Below, piece by piece: positions 43,271-52,802 of a stretch of DNA of 64,000 nucleotides. Both the position numbers and the translations under genes were made by a program. Source of the DNA: Variovorax sp. OAS795 (GTDB lineage: Bacteria; Pseudomonadota; Gammaproteobacteria; Burkholderiales; Burkholderiaceae_C). The stretch spans positions 3,782,001-3,846,000 of the forward strand of contig NZ_JBEPOH010000001.1 of NCBI RefSeq assembly GCF_040546685.1, written 5' to 3'. The notes under the pieces were generated by a model, which searched no databases, was not told the origin of the DNA, and saw nothing but the letters and a program-made list of their open reading frames with translations. Every line of letters starts with the position of its first letter. Position 1 is the first letter of the stretch.

Positions 43271-44551
43271 TTACCCAAGCTGCGCGGCAGTCGCGGGCGC
43301 CGCTGGCGAAGCCGGCAGACAATCCTTGAGGGACACGGATTCGTCGCCCAGCACGGAGGCCTCCACCGCCACACCCGCGGCAACCAACCGCTTGGCGAGC
43401 ATGAAATCGGCTGGCCGGTTCACTGCATCGGCTGCGATCACCACCCCCTTTGTCAGATAGAAGGCGATGAAGCGCCGCGACGCAGGATCGCCTCGCAGCA
43501 CGCAGGCCTCATGCCCCTGCGACAAGCCGACCATCTGCAGCTTGAGGTCGTACTGATCGGACCAGAACCACGGCACCGCGTGGTTGGGCTTGGGCTTGCC
43601 GCACAACGCCGAGGCGGCGGCCCTGGCCTGCTCCAATGCGTTCGGTACGGACTCAAGGCGAATGCGCCGGTTGTAGAGCGCACTGTGATGCGCGGTGCAA
43701 TCGCCCGCCGCAAAGATGTCGGGGTCGGAGGTTTGCGAGAACTCGTCGACCACGATCCCGCCGTCGATGGCGAGTCCGGCCGCCTGCGCCAGTTCCACGT
43801 TGGGAATCATGCCGATGCCGGCCACCACGATATCGGCGGCAATGCGTTCGCCCGAAGCACACACCAGCGCGGTGATCGCGCCATCGTCCGCCAGTTCTGC
43901 GCGTTCGACGGACAGCCCGGTGCGCAGCTGCACGCCCGCCTCGCGATGCACGGCTTCGTAGAAGGCCGCCACCTGCGCACCGGTCACCCGTGCAAGCACA
44001 CGCGGCAGTGCCTCGATCACCGTCACCTCGGCGCCGAACTTTCGCGCCGACGCCGCCAGCTCGAGCCCGACATAGCCACCGCCCACGACGACCAGGCGTG
44101 CGCCTTCTTTCAGCCCGGCGCGAATCGCATCGGCATCCGTGAGCGTTCGAAGGTAGTGCAGGTTGCGTGGCTTTGCACCCTCGTCCAGCCCAGGCAACAC
44201 GAGCGTGCGCGGGCGCCCCCCCATGCACAACGCCAGCTTCGTGTAGGGCATGACCCGGTCGTCCTGGAGATGGACACGATGACCCGCCCGGTCGATCTGG
44301 ACGAGATGCACGCCCGAATGCACTTGAACCCTTGCCGCCTCGTAGGCCGACGCAGGCCGCAGTGCAAGCGATTCAAAGCTCGCCGCACCATGCAGGTATG
44401 TTTTGGACAGCGGGGGCCGCTGGTACGGCAGCACGGCCTCGTCGCCAATCAAGTCGATGCGACCGACCCAGCCCTGCTGACGCGCCGCCATCGCCAACTC
44501 AGCACCGGCATGGCCCGCCCCCACGATCAGAAGATTTTCGTTTTCACGCAT
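43271..44551 (-). CDS. FAD-dependent ferredoxin reductase for the Rieske system
   Basis: The 426-residue protein has the N-terminal FAD loop GAGHAG (11-16) in LLIVGAGHAGAELA, a second loop VVVGGGYVGLELAA for NAD(P)H, and the FAD C-terminal block DPDIFAAGDCTAHHS. It belongs to the putidaredoxin/rubredoxin-reductase type. It probably moves electrons from NADH to the ferredoxin at 62402 and on to the Rieske oxygenase 16 kb away in the same regulon. AGGGGACAGC precedes the ATG at 44551. Confidence 0.92.
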   Translation of the reverse strand: MRENENLLIVGAGHAGAELAMAARQQGWVGRIDLIGDEAVLPYQRPPLSKTYLHGAASFESLALRPASAYEAARVQVHSGVHLVQIDRAGHRVHLQDDRVMPYTKLALCMGGRPRTLVLPGLDEGAKPRNLHYLRTLTDADAIRAGLKEGARLVVVGGGYVGLELAASARKFGAEVTVIEALPRVLARVTGAQVAAFYEAVHREAGVQLRTGLSVERAELADDGAITALVCASGERIAADIVVAGIGMIPNVELAQAAGLAIDGGIVVDEFSQTSDPDIFAAGDCTAHHSALYNRRIRLESVPNALEQARAAASALCGKPKPNHAVPWFWSDQYDLKLQMVGLSQGHEACVLRGDPASRRFIAFYLTKGVVIAADAVNRPADFMLAKRLVAAGVAVEASVLGDESVSLKDCLPASPAAPATAAQLG

Positions 44552-44597
44552 GCTGTCCCCTAAGAATTTCAATCGTCCACAATCAAACAAATGCATA

Positions 44598-44617
44598 TAG
44601 ACCGTCTTGTCGGTCTA
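44598..44617. promoter_or_regulatory. TetR-type operator C, perfect palindrome
   Basis: TAGACCG-TCTTGT-CGGTCTA is a perfect palindrome in its arms, between the divergent reductase gene and TetR 2. TATATG (44594-44599, minus strand) adjoins it as the probable -10 for the reductase operon. It is the best single match to the consensus. Confidence 0.82.
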
Positions 44618-44718
44618 ATAATAGACTTGCCGCGGAATATTGACAAGTCGTGCCCGCGTCTCATCGGAGGACTCGCGGCCTGCACTGCCATTGCATCCAC
44701 ACCTCACAGGACCAAGCC

Positions 44719-45342
44719 ATGACACGCGTACGCGCAGACGACTACGAGGACAAACGACAGTCGATCCTGGACCAGGCCGCGGCACTGTTCGCACGCAAGG
44801 GCTTCGAGGGATCCACCATGATCGAGGTCGCGCAAGCCTGCGGCGCCTCGAAGTCGCACCTCTACCACTACTTCGCCCGCAAGGAAGACCTGCTCTTCGA
44901 GATCGTGCGCGTGCACATCACGGCGCAACTGGCCGAGCTCGAGACCGTTGTGACCCAGGCGCTACCGGCCGAAGAGCGCTTCAACCGGTATGTCGAGACC
45001 TTCGTTGCGCGAGGGGCCAACTCGCGCAACGAACACCTGGTGCTGATGAATGACATCAAGTTCCTGCCCGATGCGCAACGGCGCGAAGTGCGCAAGCTCG
45101 AAAACCGCATCGTGGACCTGCTCGTGAGCGTGCTGCACGAGATCAACCCCGAGCTCATGCCCGCGCGCTCGCCACGCGGTCCCTACGCGATGCTGCTGTT
45201 CGGCATGATCATCTGGACCTTCACCTGGTACGAGAAGAGCGGCGCAATACCGCCGCGCGAACTGGCCGCGCGCATCTCGCAGTTGTTCGTTTACGGGTTC
45301 AAGGGGCAGCGCTTCGTGCCGCCCGCCCCGCCCAAGCGCTGA
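44719..45342 (+). CDS. TetR-family regulator 2
   Basis: The 207-residue protein begins MTRVRADDYEDKRQSILDQA and has the helix-turn-helix KGFEGSTMIEVAQACGASKS followed by HLYHYFARKEDLLFEI. The DNA-binding part is very close to TetR 1 (shared VRxDDYExKxQSIxDxAAALFA and LYHYF). The C-terminal ligand domain is only moderately similar. Both probably read the same palindrome but may sense different ligands. AGGA precedes the start. Confidence 0.93.
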   Translation: MTRVRADDYEDKRQSILDQAAALFARKGFEGSTMIEVAQACGASKSHLYHYFARKEDLLFEIVRVHITAQLAELETVVTQALPAEERFNRYVETFVARGANSRNEHLVLMNDIKFLPDAQRREVRKLENRIVDLLVSVLHEINPELMPARSPRGPYAMLLFGMIIWTFTWYEKSGAIPPRELAARISQLFVYGFKGQRFVPPAPPKR

Positions 45343-45351
45343 GTGGTGGAA

Positions 45352-46053
45352 TCAACCGCCCCCTTCGTCGCCCTCGCCGACCCACACCACGCAGTCGCTG
45401 GCCGGTGCGCGCGCGGTGCGAAAGCTGTTCGCCGGATGCGATGCGTCGGCCATTCCGAAGGAAATGCCGCACACGATGCGGCGCTCTTGCGGAATGTCGA
45501 GGTGCGCACGAAGCACGGCGGGATGCGCAGCCACCGCCGCCTGCGGAATCGCCGCCACGCCCAGCGCCTGCGCGGCTGTCAGAAAGTTGGCGACGTACGC
45601 GCCGCAATCGATCGCACCATAGGTGCCGAGCGCCTCGTCCGCCGTCACGATGGCCAGATGCGGCGCCCCGAACAACCTGAAGTTCTCGCTCGCCTGCCGC
45701 GCCGATGCGACGCGGTCGCCCTCTGCGATGCCGACCGCCGCATAAAGACCCATGGCGCACTCGCGCCGACGCTCGCGGTAGATGCCGTTGTACGCACGCG
45801 GCCACGACAGGTCGGGCGCTGGTACGTCGGACGCGGCGGCCAACAGCGCCGTGCGCAGCCGCTCCAAGCGCGGACCACCGGCGATGTAGACCTGCCACGG
45901 CTGCGCGTTGCACCAGGACGCGGTGCGCTGAGCCGCATCGAGCACGCGCTCGATCTGCTCGCGGGCGAGTGGCGCAGGCAGGAACGCCCGGCAGCTGTGG
46001 CGTTCGCTCAGCAGCGAACGCAGCGTGTCGAATGCAAGGGAGGCTTCAGCCAT
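45352..46053 (-). CDS. Nitroreductase-family flavoprotein
   Basis: The 233-residue protein has LLSERHSCRAFLPAPLAREQ for FMN binding, SWCNAQPWQVYIAGG, SENFRLFGAPHLAIVTADEA and IDCGAYVANFLTAAQALGVA, the order of the nitroreductase/BluB-like fold. It would use NAD(P)H to reduce an intermediate, perhaps a double bond or carbonyl. It is convergent with TetR 2 and lies just downstream of the frameshifted CoA transferase. The ATG at 46053 is preferred over a longer cysteine-containing head. Confidence 0.88.
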   Translation of the reverse strand: MAEASLAFDTLRSLLSERHSCRAFLPAPLAREQIERVLDAAQRTASWCNAQPWQVYIAGGPRLERLRTALLAAASDVPAPDLSWPRAYNGIYRERRRECAMGLYAAVGIAEGDRVASARQASENFRLFGAPHLAIVTADEALGTYGAIDCGAYVANFLTAAQALGVAAIPQAAVAAHPAVLRAHLDIPQERRIVCGISFGMADASHPANSFRTARAPASDCVVWVGEGDEGGG

Positions 46054-46140
46054 GCGCGAACCTCTGGTGCACACGCAGTGCAAACTTCTTTTCCATGATG
46101 TTCTTCATTGGGTTTGGGAAACATGCGAGGACGTCGGAAA

Positions 46141-47356
46141 TCACCCGCCGACCACGCCTCTGTCATGCAGACGCCCGAACTCAGCGCTGTCCACGCCAAG
46201 AACCGAGCACAGCACCTGCTCCGTGTCCGCCCCAAGCCGCGGCGCCGGCTGCACTGCACGCCGAGGCACGGCAGAGAAATCGAGCGGCAGCCCCGGCGCG
46301 ATCAGGGAGCCCACGCCGTGCTGCACGATCTCGCCGAACATCGGGTTGGCAAATGAACAGGATTCGTCCCCGCTCACGAGTTGGGTCACGGTTTGATACT
46401 TGCCCCAGCAGACGCCGTGGCGATCGAGCTGCGCGGCCACGTCCGCGAACGGCCTGGCGCCCATCCAGCGTGCGACCACGGCCGCGATCTCTTCGCGGCG
46501 CAAGAAAACGGTTGCCCTCGCGCGCGAGATCGAGCCCGGCGCGCTGCCCGATCGCGGCCATCTCGTCCCCCATCGCCAGCGCATCGCACAGCGAACGCCA
46601 TTGCTTGCCTGTGAGGCCGACCACCATGATGCGCACGCCGTCCGAGGTCGAGAAGTCGCGGCCGAACGCACCGAACAGATGGTTGCCGTGGCGGCCTCGT
46701 TCTTGCCCCAGTTGCGCCTCCGCCAGAAAGCCCAGGCTGCCCATGGCAGCGAGCGCCACGTCTTCGAGCGCCAGCTTCACATGCTGCCCCACGCCCTGGC
46801 GCCGCCGATGCCGCTCCGCCGCCAGCAACCCTGCCGCAGCCATCTGGCCGGTGACGAGGTCCCAGGCCGGCAGCACATGGTTGACGGCCGTTTCGGCCCC
46901 GCCGCTGCCGGTGAGGTACGGCAGGCCGATGCGGGGGTTGATCGTGTAGTCCACGGCCGAGCCGCCATGGCGGTCGCCCTGCACGGTCAGCTGGATCAGG
47001 TCGCTGCGCCGCTCGCGAAGGCTCTCGTGGTCCAGCCAGCCGCGCGGCGGGAAGTTGGTGAGCAGCATGCCCGCATCCTCGCCGGGTGCTGCGATGAGGG
47101 CCATCGCGAACTCCCGGCCCTCGGGCGAGCCGAGGTCGAGGGTGACGGATTTCTTGCCCTTGTTGAGCCCGGCCCAGAACAAGCTGATGCCGTCCTGGGT
47201 CACCGGCCAGCGCCGGTAGTCCAGGCCGCCGCCCAGCGCATCGATGCGGATCACCTCCGCGCCCATCTGGGCCAGCGTCATGCCGCCGAGCGGCGCCGCC
47301 ACGAAGGCGGCGGCCTCGATCACGCGCATGCCCTCCAGCAGGTTGGCGTTGTCCAT
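46141..47356 (-). pseudogene. CaiB/BaiF family CoA transferase, one-base insertion
   Basis: The frame from 47356 (MDNANLLEGMRVIEAAAFVA) reads well through PAWDLVTGQMAAAGLLAAER with a family III Asp, then leaves frame after REGNRF. The rest (LRREEIAAVVARWMGARPF, TQLVSGDESCSFANPMF, EVLCSVLGV-like end) is in another frame and ends at 46141. Dropping one A of AAAA at about 46505-46508 restores about 404 residues. It would move CoA between acids or form acyl-CoA at the end of the operon. Confidence 0.82.
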
Positions 47357-47367
47357 CGCGCCGCTCC

Positions 47368-49071
47368 TCAATGCAAGCGGGCTACCGCTCGGGCGGGGGT
47401 GGCGTCGGCCAGCGCCTGCTCGAGCAGGCTGCGTGCGATGACCTTGAGCGCCAGCGTCTCCTCCGCGCCCTCGAAGATCGACAGCACGCGCGCGTCGACG
47501 AAGTAGCGGCTCACCGGGCTCTCTTCCGCATAGCCATTGCCGCCATGCAATTGCAGTGCCTCACGGGTCACCCATTCGGCCGAGCGACACGCCAGCAGCT
47601 TGACCAGACTGGCCTCCATGCGGCCGCCGCCCTCGTCGAGTGTTCGCGCCACGGCGTAGGCCAGCCGCTGGCAGGCGGCATAGCGGGCGCCCATGCGCGC
47701 TAGCTTGGCGAGCGTCAGCGGACAGTCGAGCAACGGCGCGCCGAAGACCTTGCGATCCTCGGTGTAGCGCAAGGTGGCACGGATGGCAGCGCGCATGACG
47801 CCCGAAGCCCGCCCCGCGGTCTGCATGCGCCCGCCCATCATGCCGGCCATCGTGAAATAGAAACCCTTGCCCAGACCCGCCGCGCCGCCAATCACATGGC
47901 TGTCGGGCACGAACAGGTTGTCGAACGACAACTCGAACGAATGCATCCCGCGATAGCCGATGGTCGCGATGGCCTTGCCGGTCAGGCCCCCGCCACCTTG
48001 CGCTTCACTCTGGCGATAGGCGAATGCATGGCCGTCGTCCGACGGCTTTTCCACCAGCATCAAACTCAGCCCGCGATGGCCGGCCGAGCGATCTGGGTCG
48101 GTGCGCACCACCACCATCAGCAGCCCCGCCTTGCCGGCGAAGGTGCACCAGGTCTTGGCACCGTCCAGGCGCCAGCCGCCTTCGACACGCGTGCCGCGCA
48201 GCATCAGGCTGGCGACGTCCGAGCCGTAGTCCGGCTCGGTGATCGCAATCGCACACAGCGGATCACCTGCCGCGATGCGCGGCAGCCAATGGGATTTCTG
48301 TTCTTCGGTGCCGCCGGTCATCAGCGCGCGGCTCAGGATCTCGGGTCGCGTGATCAGGCTGCCGGCCCCCGCCAGCGACGCTTCGGACAGGGCCTCGGTG
48401 ACCAGCACCATCAGCAGCGTGTCGTCGCGGTCGTTCGGCGCGCTGCCGCCAAAGCGCTCGGGCACCGACAAGCCGAACACACCCATGTCGCGAAGCGGCT
48501 GCAACAGGCTGTCTGGCACGGTGAGGTCTTGGCGGTGCAGCGCCTCCGCCTGCGGCGCCACCACATCCGCGGCAAAACGACGAAAGGCGTCCTGCGCCAT
48601 GGCATGCGCCTCGTCGAGCACCACGCCGCCGACATCGCCGCCAGCATCGGCCAGCGCCCGGCCCGTCGCCTGCAGCGCGGCCGCACTGCCAGCCGAACGG
48701 CGCAAGCCGGTCCACGCGGCGTCCGATGCAAAAGCCTGGACTGGAGAGATGTCGAGTCCGAGCTCGAGAAAGAGCATTTCCGTGCGCGCCAGCACCGCGC
48801 CGATCGCGTCTATGCCGAAGACCAGCGCCAAGCCGGTCTCGAGCGCATTCGCGCCGCTGCCGACGCCCTGGATGGCCGTCTCCGCCGCGAGCAAATCGGC
48901 GCAGGCCCAGGCCAGTTCGTAGCTGGCGACCTGCTGCGCGTCGAAGCGACGCGCACTGAAGACGCCGTCTTCGGCGCAGGACTGCGCCAGGGCCTGCGTG
49001 GCCTGCTCGAAGAGCGGGCGCAAACGCGCCAGCAGCGACGCGCAGGCCTGGATGTCTTGGTTCGCAGCCAT
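47368..49071 (-). CDS. Acyl-CoA dehydrogenase with a long N-terminal extension
   Basis: The 567-residue protein has about 150 extra residues before the ACAD core. The core has FGLSVPERFGGSAPNDRDDT, IAITEPDYGSDVASLMLRGT, GAKTWCTFAGKAGLLMVVVR, and the C-terminal LQLHGGNGYAEESPVSRYFV with IFEGAEETLALKV. The size and helical N-terminal extension recall methylsuccinyl-CoA dehydrogenase-type enzymes, so it may act on a branched or dicarboxylic acyl-CoA. GAGG precedes the ATG. Twelve bases separate it from the upstream gene. Confidence 0.9.
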   Translation of the reverse strand: MAANQDIQACASLLARLRPLFEQATQALAQSCAEDGVFSARRFDAQQVASYELAWACADLLAAETAIQGVGSGANALETGLALVFGIDAIGAVLARTEMLFLELGLDISPVQAFASDAAWTGLRRSAGSAAALQATGRALADAGGDVGGVVLDEAHAMAQDAFRRFAADVVAPQAEALHRQDLTVPDSLLQPLRDMGVFGLSVPERFGGSAPNDRDDTLLMVLVTEALSEASLAGAGSLITRPEILSRALMTGGTEEQKSHWLPRIAAGDPLCAIAITEPDYGSDVASLMLRGTRVEGGWRLDGAKTWCTFAGKAGLLMVVVRTDPDRSAGHRGLSLMLVEKPSDDGHAFAYRQSEAQGGGGLTGKAIATIGYRGMHSFELSFDNLFVPDSHVIGGAAGLGKGFYFTMAGMMGGRMQTAGRASGVMRAAIRATLRYTEDRKVFGAPLLDCPLTLAKLARMGARYAACQRLAYAVARTLDEGGGRMEASLVKLLACRSAEWVTREALQLHGGNGYAEESPVSRYFVDARVLSIFEGAEETLALKVIARSLLEQALADATPARAVARLH

Positions 49072-49082
49072 GGCGTAACGCC

Positions 49083-50396
49083 TCAAGCCGCGGCCAGCGC
49101 ATCGAGCGCCAGCTTGGCCACGGAACGGCCCGTGTCCGCGCAGGCCTGCGTGCCGCCATCGCCGTAGGGCTTGACCGCATCGCCCACATGCCAAAAGTTC
49201 GGCAGCGGCGTGGTCTGCGGCAAGTCGTAGCCGCCGCAGGAGCGCTGCGCCGGCCAGCCGTCGCGCATGACGCGAACCGACAGCATCTTGGCGTTCGCGA
49301 AGCCGGGGAAAAGATCGCGCAGGTCCTGCATCGAGGCCTCGACCTCGGCGTCGTTGTCGAAGTCACCCAGCGCGGGGTGCGGCACGGCATAGGCCACGTA
49401 CTGGTGCCAGCCTGCGGGCGCCAGCTCGGGGCAGGTGGCGGTCAGCTCACCGATGTTGCACAGGCGACGCGTGCGCCCGAAGGTGACCAGGCCCGGCGCA
49501 TCGTAGAGGCGCTCACGCGTCGCGAAGTTGATGACGATGTTGGCGGCAGGCTTCGGCCCGGTGGTCGCCAGCGCGATGTATTCGCCGCCGAAGGCTTCTG
49601 CGCCCGGCAGCAGGGCCGTGGCATGCGGCCCGATGTTGCTGATCACCGCGCGCGCATTGACACGCAGCGTCACGCCGTCCTTGACCAGGTCGACGCCCGT
49701 CGCGCGGCCGTGCTCGACGTTCAGCGCCGCCACCGGCGCATCGAGCCAGACCTCGCCGCCACGGCGGCGGATCGCATCGGTCAGGTCGTTCCACAGCCCG
49801 ACCGTGCCGCGCGGGCAGAAGCCGAAGCGCTTGAACGCACCCTTGACTGCGAAGTAGGTCAGAAAGGCCCGTGCAGGCAATTCGTCCGAGTTGGCCGCGA
49901 AGATGGCCGCGCACAGGTTGCGGAAGATCGCATGCACAGTCTCGTTCTTGGTGTACTGCGACAACCACTCCTTGGTGGTGAGCTTGGCCTCGGGCAGGTC
50001 GCCGCCGCGCGCATCCGCAAACTTGGCGCCAATCTTCGCCGCCTGCTTGGTGAAACCGCCCAGCAGCATTCCCCAGCCGCCCTTGGCGACGTTGATGATC
50101 TTGCCGTCGATCAGGAAGACGGTCGCGGGATTGGGCTCGCGCAGGTCGAGCTCGACATCGAGCAAGGCGAAGGTTTCTTCAAAAGTGGACCCCTTCTCGA
50201 TCGCGATGGCGCCGATGTTGACGGTGAAGCCGTCGATCTGCTCGCTCGAGGCGCGGCCGCCCACGCGGCCGAGGCTCTCGGCCACCAGCACTTTCTTGCC
50301 CGCGGCCACGAGGCGCGCGGCCACGCAGAGGCCTCCGGCGCCGGCGCCGATCACGACAGCGTCGTAGCTGATGGGGTGAATCACGGTCTCGCTCAT
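49083..50396 (-). CDS. Phytoene-desaturase-like FAD/NAD(P) oxidoreductase
   Basis: The 437-residue protein has the N-terminal FAD Rossmann loop VIGAGAGGLCVAARLVAAGK and the second part VGGRASSEQIDGFTVNIGA, then a GFCPRGTVGLWNDLTDAIRR block and the C-terminal FWHVGDAVKPYGDGGTQACA FAD-contact motif. These are features of the CrtI/amine-oxidase/phytoene-desaturase superfamily. It may desaturate an alicyclic intermediate (for example a dihydrodiol or cyclohexenyl acid). AGGAG is about ten bases before the ATG. Confidence 0.86.
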   Translation of the reverse strand: MSETVIHPISYDAVVIGAGAGGLCVAARLVAAGKKVLVAESLGRVGGRASSEQIDGFTVNIGAIAIEKGSTFEETFALLDVELDLREPNPATVFLIDGKIINVAKGGWGMLLGGFTKQAAKIGAKFADARGGDLPEAKLTTKEWLSQYTKNETVHAIFRNLCAAIFAANSDELPARAFLTYFAVKGAFKRFGFCPRGTVGLWNDLTDAIRRRGGEVWLDAPVAALNVEHGRATGVDLVKDGVTLRVNARAVISNIGPHATALLPGAEAFGGEYIALATTGPKPAANIVINFATRERLYDAPGLVTFGRTRRLCNIGELTATCPELAPAGWHQYVAYAVPHPALGDFDNDAEVEASMQDLRDLFPGFANAKMLSVRVMRDGWPAQRSCGGYDLPQTTPLPNFWHVGDAVKPYGDGGTQACADTGRSVAKLALDALAAA

Positions 50397-50493
50397 GATG
50401 ATTTTTCTCCTGTGGATGGATTCGTTGGGTAAGGCATGACGGCGGCGCGGCGCGATGCGCGCGGGCGAGCGGTGGCGGCCTGCGGCACAGCGG

Positions 50494-52014
50494 TCATCGG
50501 CGTGCAGCCTCGGCCGTGCAGAGGGACAGGCCCAGCGCCACACGCCGCTCGAGCCAGGGGCTGGGCCGGTAGCGCGGATCGCCAGTCACTGCCAGCATGC
50601 GTCGAAGGATCGCGAGCACCTGCGCACCGCCGATGCGGTCACCCCAGGACAGCGGACCTTGCGGATAGCCCAGCCCCAGCTTGACCGCGTCTTCGATGTC
50701 GTCCACCGACGCGATGCCGCGCTGTGCGATCTGTGCCGCGATGTTGACGACGGTTGCCAGCACGCGTTGCACGATGAAGCCGGGGCTGTCGTTGATCACC
50801 GTGACCCCCACCCCGTCGTGTGCGCACAGCGCATGCGCGGCGTCGCGCATGGCCGGCGCGGTGGCCACGGTGAGCATGAGGGTGCGATGGCGCCCCAGGC
50901 CGGGCAGCGGGTCGATCGCGACGCAATGCGCAGCGTCGAGCCCGAGCGCCGCCGCCTCGCCGGTGGCGTCGCCGCCCCAGGGCTGGACGATCAGAAGCGC
51001 CTCGGGCGTCGGGCGTTCGACCCATCGCGCGCCGGCGGCCTCCACCAGCGCCTTCAATGCGTCGCGCTGCGTGGCCTCCGGCGCCACCCAGACCTCAAGG
51101 CCGGCCGGCAGCGCCGGCACCGGAGGCGTCGGCCGAACCTGTCGCACATCGCCCTCGTAGGCATACCAGCCCTGCCCCGTCTTGCGACCGAACAGCCCGG
51201 CCGCCACCCGCGGCGGCACCAGCGACGAAGGACGAAAGCGCGGCTCCTGCTGAAACTGCTCGTAGATCGAACTCATCACCTTGCTCGACACATCCAGCCC
51301 CGTGAGGTCGAGCAGCTCGAAAGGCCCCATGCGAAAGCCTGCCGCCTCGCGCAGCACAAGATCGATCTGGTCCACGCTGGCCGACTGCTCTTCGAGCAGG
51401 CGAAGCCCCTCCGTGTACAGGCCGCGGCCCGCATGGTTCACTAGGAACCCCGGTTGGTCCGCTGCAACCACCGCGCGATGGCCCGCTCCCTCGACCAGGT
51501 CGCGCAAGGTGGTCACCACCGCCGGCGCGGTACGCACCGCGGCAATCACCTCGGCCACCTTCATGAGCGGCACGGGATTGAAAAAATGCAGTCCCGCCAC
51601 CCGCTGCGGATGCTCGCACGCGGCCGCGATCTCGGCCACGACGAGCGACGAGGTGTTGCTCGCCAGGATCGCCTGCGGCGATACGACCGCCTCGAGGCTG
51701 CGGAACAGTGCGCGCTTGGCCTCCAGGTCTTCCACGATGGCTTCGATCAGGACGTCGCAATCCGCCAAGTCCTGCATCGTCGCCGCGGCATGGATCTGGC
51801 CGCGGATGCGCTCGAATTCATCGGCATCGATGCGGCCCTTCGCGACACCGCGACCGATCATGCCGACGACGAATTCCACGGCCTTGTCCGCCGCACCGTC
51901 GAAGCTGTCGAAGCAATGCACCCGGTGTCCGGCCTGGGCGAAGAGCTGAACAATGCCGCGACCCATGGTCCCGGCGCCGATGACGGCGATCTTGAGTTTG
52001 TCTGTCATGGTCAT
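50494..52014 (-). CDS. 3-hydroxyacyl-CoA dehydrogenase (PaaH-like, duplicated C-terminal domain)
   Basis: The 506-residue protein has the NAD loop VIGAGTMGRGIVQ (12-24), HFFNPVPLMKVAEVI, and a first 3HCDH domain (FLVNHAGRGLYTEGLRLLEE to MGPFELLDLTGLDV), followed by a second C-terminal 3HCDH copy (NDSPGFIVQRVLATVVNIAA to QGPLSWGDRIG). This layout matches PaaH/PaaC of phenylacetate degradation. It oxidises a 3-hydroxyacyl-CoA to the 3-oxoacyl-CoA with NAD. The start overlaps the upstream hydratase stop as ATGA. Confidence 0.94.
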   Translation of the reverse strand: MTMTDKLKIAVIGAGTMGRGIVQLFAQAGHRVHCFDSFDGAADKAVEFVVGMIGRGVAKGRIDADEFERIRGQIHAAATMQDLADCDVLIEAIVEDLEAKRALFRSLEAVVSPQAILASNTSSLVVAEIAAACEHPQRVAGLHFFNPVPLMKVAEVIAAVRTAPAVVTTLRDLVEGAGHRAVVAADQPGFLVNHAGRGLYTEGLRLLEEQSASVDQIDLVLREAAGFRMGPFELLDLTGLDVSSKVMSSIYEQFQQEPRFRPSSLVPPRVAAGLFGRKTGQGWYAYEGDVRQVRPTPPVPALPAGLEVWVAPEATQRDALKALVEAAGARWVERPTPEALLIVQPWGGDATGEAAALGLDAAHCVAIDPLPGLGRHRTLMLTVATAPAMRDAAHALCAHDGVGVTVINDSPGFIVQRVLATVVNIAAQIAQRGIASVDDIEDAVKLGLGYPQGPLSWGDRIGGAQVLAILRRMLAVTGDPRYRPSPWLERRVALGLSLCTAEAARR

Positions 52015-52802
52015 TTGCCGGTGAATTCCGGGCGTCGCTTGTCAAGGAAGGCACGCATGCCCTCGGTCTTGTCGGGGGTGTCGAAGAGCAGCAGGAACTC
52101 GCGGTTCTCCAGCGCGAGGGCCGCGTCGAGCGGCAGGTCGGGGCCCTGGCGCAGCATGCGGCGCGTGGCGGCGACCGCCTTGGGCGGCATGCGCGCGGCC
52201 TTGCGGGCCAACGTCGTTGCGCGCGCCAGTGCCTGGCCCTCTTCGGCCAGTTCGGCCACCAGACCAAGTTGGAAGGCGCGTTCGGCCGTCAGTTGCTCAC
52301 CGGTCAGCAAGAGCATCGCGGCCACCGGCCGGCCCACGGCACGCAGCAAGCGCTGTGTGCCGCCGGCGCCGGGCATGATGCCGACCGCCAGTTCCGGCTG
52401 GCCGAAGCGCGCCGTCGGGTCCGCCACGATGAAGTCGCACATCATGGCCAGCTCGCAGCCCGCACCGAGTGCGAAACCGGCGACCGCTGCAATGGTCGGC
52501 TTGCTGCATTGCGCCACAGGCGCCCAGTACTGGCCCAGGTCAATGCCGGCCACCTGCTGCGCACCCTTGTCGACCAGCAGGTTCAGGTCGGCGCCGGCCG
52601 CGAACACGGTGCCGCCGGTGATGACGATGGCCCGGATCGCGTCGTCATGATCCAACGCCATGACCGCCTCGGCAATCGCACGGCGCATCGCAATGTCGAG
52701 CGCATTGCGCTTCTCGGGTCGATTCAACACGACGATGCCGACGGCGCCGTCGCGCTCGACCTGCACGCCCTCCGGGGCCGGTCCCATGTTGCTGCCCGTC
52801 AT
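52011..52802 (-). CDS. Enoyl-CoA hydratase (classical, both catalytic Glu present)
   Basis: The 263-residue crotonase has the CoA loop TVFAAGADLNLL. Both catalytic glutamates are in place: GFALGAGCELAMMCD and FGQPELAVGIMPGAGGTQRL. It should therefore be a true hydratase, adding water to a 2-enoyl-CoA and feeding the 3-hydroxyacyl-CoA dehydrogenase downstream. It is coupled on both sides by ATGA-type overlaps. PaaF is the nearest well-known analogue. Confidence 0.94.
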   Translation of the reverse strand: MTGSNMGPAPEGVQVERDGAVGIVVLNRPEKRNALDIAMRRAIAEAVMALDHDDAIRAIVITGGTVFAAGADLNLLVDKGAQQVAGIDLGQYWAPVAQCSKPTIAAVAGFALGAGCELAMMCDFIVADPTARFGQPELAVGIMPGAGGTQRLLRAVGRPVAAMLLLTGEQLTAERAFQLGLVAELAEEGQALARATTLARKAARMPPKAVAATRRMLRQGPDLPLDAALALENREFLLLFDTPDKTEGMRAFLDKRRPEFTGK

